Below are positions 5,949 through 10,731 of a stretch of DNA of 10,731 bases, piece by piece. Positions within the stretch are counted from its first letter, which is position 1. Each line of letters starts with the position of its first letter. The DNA is from Rhodoferax sp. (GTDB taxonomy: Bacteria > Pseudomonadota > Gammaproteobacteria > Burkholderiales > Burkholderiaceae_C), in contig JAEMRG010000049.1 of NCBI GenBank assembly GCA_016463455.1, positions 1-10,731 of the forward strand, read 5' to 3'. Both the position numbers and the translations under genes were made by a program. The notes under the pieces are model-generated. The model did no database searches, was not told where the DNA came from, and was given only the letters and a program-made list of their open reading frames with translations.

Positions 5949-7679
5949 ATGCAAAAAAATTTGAGCACGGGCGAGCGCCTAAGGCGTGTGGGCCGGTATT
6001 TCACCAAGCCCTACTACGCCTGGGTAGCGCTTGCGCTATCGGTCATAGTCGGCGCGGCACTGGAGCCGGCCATCCCCGCATTACTCAAGCCATTGCTGGA
6101 CGAGGGATTTAACTCCAACACACTTCCTTTGTGGATGGTTCCTGTCGCCTTAATCGGACTATTTATGCTTCGATCATCGGCCTCTTACCTGAGCGATATC
6201 GCAGTTGCAAAAATTACGCAAACCAATTTGCAGCAATTGCGAACCAAAATGTTTGAAAGTATCAGTTATGCCGACATCCGGCTGTTCCGTGATCAGGCTG
6301 CCACCAGTTTGGCAAACACCGTGGTGTACGAGGCAACCAATGGTGCGGTAGTACTTCTGCAATCTGTGACTACCTTGGTCAAAGACAGTCTGATGCTAGT
6401 GGCGTTGACCGGGTTTTTGCTATACCAAAACTGGCAGCTTTCAATTATTGTGTTGGCAATTTTCCCGGTGGTCGCCATCAGTATGCGGATAATTTCTAAA
6501 CGGGTATACCACCTGACAAAAGCCCAACAAAAGACCGTAGACCAGCTCGCTTATGTAGTCGAAGAAAGCGTTCTTGCCCATAAAGAAATTCGCGTGCAAA
6601 ATGCTGAAAAACACCAACAAAAGCGGTTTGAATTTTTGAATGTTGAATTGCGCCGTCTGGCCATGAAATCGGCAATTGCTGGATCTGCCGTTGCGCCGGT
6701 CACGAATTTTTTTGGCTCGATTGCCTTATCTGCAGTAATCAGTATCGCAATTTATCAAAGCCAATCTAATCAATTATCTGCCGGTGGATTTGTTGGATTT
6801 GTGACCGCCATGCTCATGATGATCGCACCCATCAAGCACTTATCGGACATATCCAGTGCCATTACACGCGGCCTTGTCGCCGCTGAACGTGCAATCGATC
6901 TGATTGAAAATGTGGCGCCTGAAACGGGTGGCGCTTTCGCGCTCACCCGAGCTACTGGGGATATCCGATACCGCGACGTCAGTGTTCGCTATCCGGGGGC
7001 CGGAGAAGCAGCGGTGGATAAGCTCAGCCTTCATATCCGGCCTGGCCAATTCATCGCCCTCGTCGGCCTATCGGGCTCTGGCAAAACCACCTTGGTCAAT
7101 TTATTGCCCCGATTTGTAGATCAGAGCGCGGGCAGCGTGGAGCTAGACGGCGTTGAAGTAAGTCAATGGAATTTGGCCAATTTACGCAGCCAATTTGCGC
7201 TGGTCGGACAAAGCGTCATCATGTTCAACGATACCGTGCTCAGCAATATCACCTTAGGTCTCCCCGTTGACCGGGAGCGAGCGCTACAAGCACTGCGGGC
7301 GGCCAACCTCGCGCAAAGAGTATCAGAACTGCCACAAGGAATAGATACCGTTGTGGGCCATAACGCTAGCCTGCTGTCCGGCGGTGAGCGTCAGCGCCTG
7401 GCTATCGCAAGAGCAATATATAAGGATGCGCCTGTCCTGATATTGGATGAGGCCACATCAGCGCTGGACACCGATACAGACAGTTTGGTACAAGCTTCAC
7501 TACGCACTGCCATGCAAGGCCGAACTACGATTGCAATTGCCCATCGACTCAGCACGATCAAAGATGCCGACTGTATTTACGTTATGGGGCAAGGCCGTGT
7601 TTTACAGCAAGGTAGCCATGATGAATTAATGGCTCTGGGTGGTGATTATTTTGAATTTATACAACTTAGTCAAAGTTGA
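5949..7679 (+). CDS. msbA: Lipid A export ABC transporter, MsbA type (fused permease/ATP-binding)
   Basis: This is a homodimeric ABC exporter half-transporter that flips lipid A-core across the inner membrane using ATP. In the 576-aa product a six-helix transmembrane domain fills about residues 1-310. The NBD follows with Walker A GLSGSGKTT (373-381, Lys379), Q-loop ALVGQSVIMFND, signature LLSGGERQR (from 475), Walker B LILDEATSALD (Asp500, Glu501) and H-loop AIAHRLST (His532). Length fits MsbA (about 580 aa). The frame is open back to a GTG at 5916 inside waaL, but ATG 5949 gives the normal N-terminus MQKNLSTGERL; there is no strong Shine-Dalgarno. Position directly after a WaaL-like gene supports lipid A-core as substrate over drug or peptide export. 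The membrane domain is AT-rich in places while the NBD is not. Its 3' end overlaps galE on the other strand. Confidence 0.9.
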   Translation: MQKNLSTGERLRRVGRYFTKPYYAWVALALSVIVGAALEPAIPALLKPLLDEGFNSNTLPLWMVPVALIGLFMLRSSASYLSDIAVAKITQTNLQQLRTKMFESISYADIRLFRDQAATSLANTVVYEATNGAVVLLQSVTTLVKDSLMLVALTGFLLYQNWQLSIIVLAIFPVVAISMRIISKRVYHLTKAQQKTVDQLAYVVEESVLAHKEIRVQNAEKHQQKRFEFLNVELRRLAMKSAIAGSAVAPVTNFFGSIALSAVISIAIYQSQSNQLSAGGFVGFVTAMLMMIAPIKHLSDISSAITRGLVAAERAIDLIENVAPETGGAFALTRATGDIRYRDVSVRYPGAGEAAVDKLSLHIRPGQFIALVGLSGSGKTTLVNLLPRFVDQSAGSVELDGVEVSQWNLANLRSQFALVGQSVIMFNDTVLSNITLGLPVDRERALQALRAANLAQRVSELPQGIDTVVGHNASLLSGGERQRLAIARAIYKDAPVLILDEATSALDTDTDSLVQASLRTAMQGRTTIAIAHRLSTIKDADCIYVMGQGRVLQQGSHDELMALGGDYFEFIQLSQS

Positions 7680-8707
7680 TTCGGCGGCAGTGCTGTTGTT
7701 TCGATACTCAGATTTTTCTCCCAGCGCCAAGCATCCGCACACATGGCCTCTAGCGACAACTGTGCCCGCCAGCCTAGCGCATCCCATGCCAAATCAGTTG
7801 CTGCATAACAACTTGCAACATCGCCTGCACGACGGGGGAGTACTTGGTAAGGAATTGGCACACCGGTAGCCTTCGTGAAAGCAGCCGCCAATTGCAGCAC
7901 GCTGACGCCACTGCCGGTTCCCAAGTTGACGGTGATGCCTTTGCCCGCTTGCTCCAGATAGCGCAGCGCCGCGAGATGGCCTTTGGCCAAGTCCACCACG
8001 TGAATGTAATCGCGCACCCCAGTGCCGTCGACCGTGGCGTAGTCATCGCCAAAGACACGCAAAAACGGATGCTGCCCTGAGGCCACCTGGGTGATATAGG
8101 GCATCAAGTTATTGGGAACACCTGATGGCTTCTCGCCAATCAGTCCACTGGCATGCGCGCCCACCGGGTTGAAGTAGCGCAGCAATGCCACTTGCCAGCG
8201 GCTATCGGCCGCCTGCAACTCGCGCAGCATGTCCTCGCACAGCAACTTGCTACGCCCATAGGGATTGGTCGTGCGCAAGGGGGCAGACTCCGGGATGGGC
8301 ACCGCATCAGGCTGCCCATAGACGGTGGCAGACGAACTAAACACCAAACGCCGCACACCTGCGCGCTGCATGGCCGCTACCAGGCAGGCCGTACCGCCCA
8401 CGTTATTGTCCAAATAATGCGCCGCCTGTTGCCAAGATTCGCCCACCGATTTGAGCCCCGCAAAATGCATGACGGCCGTGATGGGATGAGAAGCAAAAAC
8501 CTTGTCCAGTAGTGCGGCATCGCGCACATCGCCCTGTACAAATTCCGGTACGCCATGGCCCATAGCGCCCAGGCGTTGGATGGTGCTCGACTCGCTATTA
8601 CACAAATTGTCTAAAACCACGACATACCAACCGGCCAGCATCAGTTCGGCTGCGGCATGTGAGCCGATAAACCCGGTACCACCGGTAATCAAAATAGTGT
8701 TTTTCAA
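7670..8707 (-). CDS. galE: UDP-glucose 4-epimerase GalE
   Basis: GalE is a cytoplasmic NAD-dependent short-chain dehydrogenase/reductase that interconverts UDP-glucose and UDP-galactose (some members also the N-acetyl forms), supplying sugar donors for LPS or exopolysaccharide. The 345-aa product has the Rossmann motif ILITGGTGFIGSH (residues 5-17) and VLDNLCNS. MHFAGLKSVGES, SSSATVYGQP and NPYGRSK supply the catalytic Ser-Tyr-Lys set. RYFNPVGAH, GTGVRDYIHV and LGTGSGVSV also fit the family. Length matches E. coli GalE (338 aa). The frame stays open to an ATG at 8977, but that part overlaps the upstream glycosyltransferase and is not GalE-like. A TTG at 8707 gives the proper N-terminus and has GGAG seven bases upstream. 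It is the last gene of the minus-strand operon and converges on msbA. Confidence 0.95.
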   Translation of the reverse strand: MKNTILITGGTGFIGSHAAAELMLAGWYVVVLDNLCNSESSTIQRLGAMGHGVPEFVQGDVRDAALLDKVFASHPITAVMHFAGLKSVGESWQQAAHYLDNNVGGTACLVAAMQRAGVRRLVFSSSATVYGQPDAVPIPESAPLRTTNPYGRSKLLCEDMLRELQAADSRWQVALLRYFNPVGAHASGLIGEKPSGVPNNLMPYITQVASGQHPFLRVFGDDYATVDGTGVRDYIHVVDLAKGHLAALRYLEQAGKGITVNLGTGSGVSVLQLAAAFTKATGVPIPYQVLPRRAGDVASCYAATDLAWDALGWRAQLSLEAMCADAWRWEKNLSIETTALPPNQL

Positions 8708-8712
8708 ACGAT

Positions 8713-8720
8713 AACTCCAA
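8713..8720 (-). promoter_or_regulatory. Ribosome binding site of galE, deciding a TTG start
   Basis: The minus strand reads TTGGAGTT with GGAG at 8715-8718, seven bases before the TTG at 8707. It lies in the 22-base gap between the family 4 glycosyltransferase stop and galE. No ATG or GTG occurs at the natural GalE N-terminus, so this site is the main evidence for the rare start codon. Confidence 0.8.
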
Positions 8721-8729
8721 GTAGCCGCT

Positions 8730-9929
8730 TCAATTGCTGAGCCCTTGGGCAGATAGCAAGTGCCGATAGATCTGCGCCTGCCGCAGGCCCACTTGCGACC
8801 ACGCATGGTTCTGCACGAATTGGGCGGCGCGCGCAAGCTGCGCCTGACGCAAATCCTGATCCGCCCGCAGCGCATCCACGGCTTGGGCGATTTGTTGTTC
8901 GGAGTGGGGGTCTTGGAGCATCCAAGCTGCGCCGCCCTCCTGGACCAAAGGAGCTGCAAGGCAAAAGGGCTCCACACTCAGCATAACTGGCACCCTGGCG
9001 GCCATGGCCTCCAAGACCACCAAAGGAAACATATCGTCTAAGGTGGCATGTACCAAACAATCTGCAGCGGCAAAAGCCGGCGCAGCATCCGACAAAGAAC
9101 CGCTGAACACTACCCGACCATCAAGACCCTGCTGTGCACAGCGCGCGCGCCACATATCCACTTGTTTGGCACTCCCACCTACCACCAACAAGCACACATC
9201 CGCAGGCAGCAAAGCCAAACTGCGCAATACTGCGGCAAGCCCTTTTTTCTCGAAATTATGGCCAACGAGCAAAAGAAGCCACCCCTCAACCGGCAAACCC
9301 AAGGCTTTGCGCATAGCCACTTTAGACAAGGCTGGCGAGCCACCTACATCCGACGCACCCGCCATATGAATCCCTGGAGGCACTACCCGCAATCGGTTTG
9401 TATTCACGGCGTAAGAAGATGCAATGAGATCTCTCAAAGCTGGCGCTACCGCAATCACCACACGATTCTCATCGCCACGAAAGCGCAAGCTTTCAAGCCA
9501 CAAATGCGCCATTAAGCGCGGGCTGGTGAAAATTTTGAGGTACACCAAGGCCTTGAAAAAAGGATTGTCGGTACGTGCAAACAAGCTGTAGCGCATCGGG
9601 CGCACATGCGCCGTCTGCACATTGCCGTGCCAGGTGTTTTCATGCGAATGCACGATTGCAAACCCTTGGCGCGTTTGTCGCCACGACCACCATGCAAACA
9701 ACCACAAGGCTATCCAGCGCGGCCGCTTGATCGTACGGCCCATGCGGTGAATGCAGATACCAGGGTGCGAACCATCGGACCGTTCGCAAAACACATGGAC
9801 TTCAAATTCATTGGTAACTTGTTCAGCCAGATTCACCGCATAGTTTTCTGCACCACCTGCACTTTTGCTAAAACTGCGCGAAAGTATGGCTACTTTGGGT
9901 TTTCTGCCTGCAAGCGTTTCACCGGTCAT
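8730..9929 (-). CDS. Glycosyltransferase family 4 (GT-B fold)
   Basis: This is a retaining GT-B glycosyltransferase, probably at the cytoplasmic side of the inner membrane, adding a sugar during LPS or other surface polysaccharide assembly. In the 399-aa product the N-terminal domain opens with KVAILSRSFSKSAGGAENYA (residues 12-31), the family 4 glycine-rich acceptor loop. The C-terminal donor domain has LRVVPPGIH (180-188), LLLLVGHNFEKKGL (218-231), VVFSGSLSD, and HATLDDMFPLVVLEAMAARVPV (295-316). The last is the E-x7-E catalytic element, but its first acid is Asp299 rather than Glu (the second is Glu307). Basic and Trp-rich residues at 66-86 may be a membrane-association patch. Start ATG 9929 lies three bases after the deacetylase stop; AAGAG about nine bases upstream may serve as ribosome binding site. 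The exact sugar and acceptor cannot be read from the sequence. Confidence 0.85.
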   Translation of the reverse strand: MTGETLAGRKPKVAILSRSFSKSAGGAENYAVNLAEQVTNEFEVHVFCERSDGSHPGICIHRMGRTIKRPRWIALWLFAWWSWRQTRQGFAIVHSHENTWHGNVQTAHVRPMRYSLFARTDNPFFKALVYLKIFTSPRLMAHLWLESLRFRGDENRVVIAVAPALRDLIASSYAVNTNRLRVVPPGIHMAGASDVGGSPALSKVAMRKALGLPVEGWLLLLVGHNFEKKGLAAVLRSLALLPADVCLLVVGGSAKQVDMWRARCAQQGLDGRVVFSGSLSDAAPAFAAADCLVHATLDDMFPLVVLEAMAARVPVMLSVEPFCLAAPLVQEGGAAWMLQDPHSEQQIAQAVDALRADQDLRQAQLARAAQFVQNHAWSQVGLRQAQIYRHLLSAQGLSN

Positions 9930-9932
9930 GGC

Positions 9933-10658
9933 CTAGGCGCTCTTCGCGTTTTCATAGCTGGTCAGCAGTTTGAGCAAAAACTGCGGCATATACGTAGAAC
10001 GCACCACCGGAATGCGGCGCAATTGAAATAAATCAGACCCCGCTTGCACTTTGCCGCGTTGTGTCGTAGTGGCGCTTTGGTAGCCCGCGTCTTGGGCCAT
10101 CACCGCATGTCGCGCCTCGTACAAGCCATAGGGATAGCAAAAATGCGCCACTGGCTCACCCAATAGTTCGGCCAAGTCCGCCTTGCAGATAGCGATTTCT
10201 CGCATCGCAACATCATCTGGCATATGCGGCAATTTGCAATGGGTTTGGGTGTGCGCGCCGATTTCCATACCCGCCTGCGCCCATTGCCTGATCTGCGCCG
10301 CAGTCATCAAATCTGCCTGCTTCACTCCGTTTTCAATATCCCACACATTCGTTTGCCCCAGCAATTGGCTCATGACATAGCAAGTCGCGGTAAACCCCAG
10401 TTCTTGCAAAACGGGCAGCGCATGCTGCAGGTTATTGCAATAACCATCGTCAAAGGTCAGACCTACCACCTTGCCGAATTTTTCACCGCGCAAATACGGC
10501 ATCAAGTCGCGCATAGATAGACCGCGATAGCCCAAGTTATTCAGCCATCGCATCTGCCTGGCAAAAGACGACGGCGCCACATACAGACTGCGAAACGCTG
10601 CGGGAGGCGGGGGCGCCATCTCAATCTGGTGGTAAGTCAATATGGCGTATTGCTGCAT
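9933..10658 (-). CDS. Polysaccharide deacetylase family protein (CE4/NodB-like), no signal peptide
   Basis: This is a carbohydrate esterase family 4 metal-dependent deacetylase, predicted to remove N- or O-acetyl groups from a sugar chain or lipid-linked sugar. The 241-aa product has an N-terminal ILTYHQI strand motif. Motif 1 is LTFDDGY (Asp70 catalytic base, Asp71 metal ligand), motif 2 is GAHTQTH (His136 and His140 metal ligands), and a motif-3-like FCYPYG lies at 173-178; together these give a complete Asp-His-His metal site. It has no N-terminal hydrophobic signal, so a cytoplasmic location is inferred, unlike secreted peptidoglycan or PgaB-type deacetylases. The start is ATG 10658, since the same frame has a stop 21 bases upstream. 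No clear Shine-Dalgarno is seen. It directly precedes the family 4 glycosyltransferase (three-base gap), which points to modification of the glycan that operon builds. Confidence 0.88.
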   Translation of the reverse strand: MQQYAILTYHQIEMAPPPPAAFRSLYVAPSSFARQMRWLNNLGYRGLSMRDLMPYLRGEKFGKVVGLTFDDGYCNNLQHALPVLQELGFTATCYVMSQLLGQTNVWDIENGVKQADLMTAAQIRQWAQAGMEIGAHTQTHCKLPHMPDDVAMREIAICKADLAELLGEPVAHFCYPYGLYEARHAVMAQDAGYQSATTTQRGKVQAGSDLFQLRRIPVVRSTYMPQFLLKLLTSYENAKSA

Positions 10659-10700
10659 ACAGGCTTGGCGTATTGTTTATAACAAAACAATATCGTATTG
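10638..10700 (-). repeat. Three CAATACG direct repeats and paired CAATA/TATTG inverted repeats at the deacetylase start
   Basis: The heptamer CAATACG (minus strand) occurs at 10646-10652, 10669-10675 and 10694-10700, with starts 23 and 25 bases apart. The outer two copies are each half of an inverted repeat on the plus strand: CAATATGGCGTATTG (10638-10652, five-base arms, five-base spacer) and CAATATCGTATTG (10688-10700, five-base arms, three-base spacer). A further AT-rich hairpin TATTGTTT/AAACAATA spans 10671-10692 with a six-base loop. The set covers the deacetylase start codon and its upstream gap. It could be an operator or an mRNA structure controlling translation; chance in AT-rich sequence is possible. 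Confidence 0.4.
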
Positions 10701-10731
10701 CTCTTGCCCCATCGCTCCCTCGGCTTGCAAG
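10677..10731 (-). CDS. Possible 3' end of an upstream gene (partial, cut by the window edge)
   Basis: On the minus strand the frame entering at the right edge reads LQAEGAMGQEQYDIVLL then TAA at 10677-10679, an ordinary-looking protein C-terminus. If real, it would end 18 bases before the deacetylase start, matching the tight spacing of this operon and explaining the lack of a clear promoter. Only 17 codons are visible, so no family can be named and an untranslated leader is equally possible. Confidence 0.3.
   Translation of the reverse strand, partial: LQAEGAMGQEQYDIVLL

Noticed and set aside
8708..8977. 90-codon N-terminal extension of the galE frame
   Set aside because: It overlaps the family 4 glycosyltransferase in another frame, is Arg/Cys/Pro-rich and unlike any GalE N-terminus, and the TTG with a ribosome binding site explains the real start.
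9048..9515. 155-codon plus-strand open frame opposite the family 4 glycosyltransferase
   Set aside because: It is a shadow of the glycosyltransferase frame, with no domain and no plausible start signal.
1..10731. Mobile element, integration at the tRNA-Lys 3' end, CRISPR array or defence system
   Set aside because: No integrase, transposase, terminal repeats, regularly spaced repeats or nuclease/helicase genes are present. A repeated tRNA 3' fragment was not found by eye, and only nine bases lie beyond the tRNA at the left edge.

Overview
The window looks like chromosomal DNA of a betaproteobacterium, most likely Burkholderiales and plausibly a moderate-GC member of the Comamonadaceae. The basis is the set of protein families and their general sequence character; no rRNA or other direct taxonomic marker is present. 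Coding density is high. There is no transposase, integrase, CRISPR array or phage gene.

Left part (10-3638, all on the minus strand, read right to left): tolB, pal and cpoB, the periplasmic and outer-membrane half of the Tol-Pal envelope system. These are followed by tcdA (cyclic t6A tRNA modification) and a tRNA-Lys(UUU) gene. pal and cpoB overlap by four bases, and the other gaps are 38-56 bases. tolQ, tolR and tolA, which often precede tolB, are not in the window: the 183 bases upstream of tolB lead directly into a divergent operon.

Middle part (3822-7679, plus strand): a family 2 glycosyltransferase of the WaaE/KdtX type, an O-antigen ligase-family polytopic membrane protein, and an MsbA-type lipid A flippase. 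The first two overlap by four bases and the third starts ten bases later. Together they suggest an LPS module: core sugar addition, lipid A-core flipping, and joining of a polysaccharide to the core in the periplasm. A small ORF whose stop overlaps the start of the glycosyltransferase may be a leader peptide.

Right part (7670-10679, minus strand): a cytoplasmic-type polysaccharide deacetylase, a family 4 glycosyltransferase and galE (UDP-glucose 4-epimerase, TTG start behind a good ribosome binding site), tightly packed in that transcription order. They could supply, transfer and trim sugars for the same surface polysaccharide. galE and msbA converge and overlap by ten bases with no terminator between them. 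The right edge may hold the last codons of a further gene of this operon.

I did not find a convincing new defence or mobile system. The items most worth a second look are the repeated CAATACG elements around the deacetylase start, the coupled small ORF and hairpins before the glycosyltransferase, the tRNA-Lys/tcdA pairing, and the separation of tolB-pal-cpoB from tolQRA.
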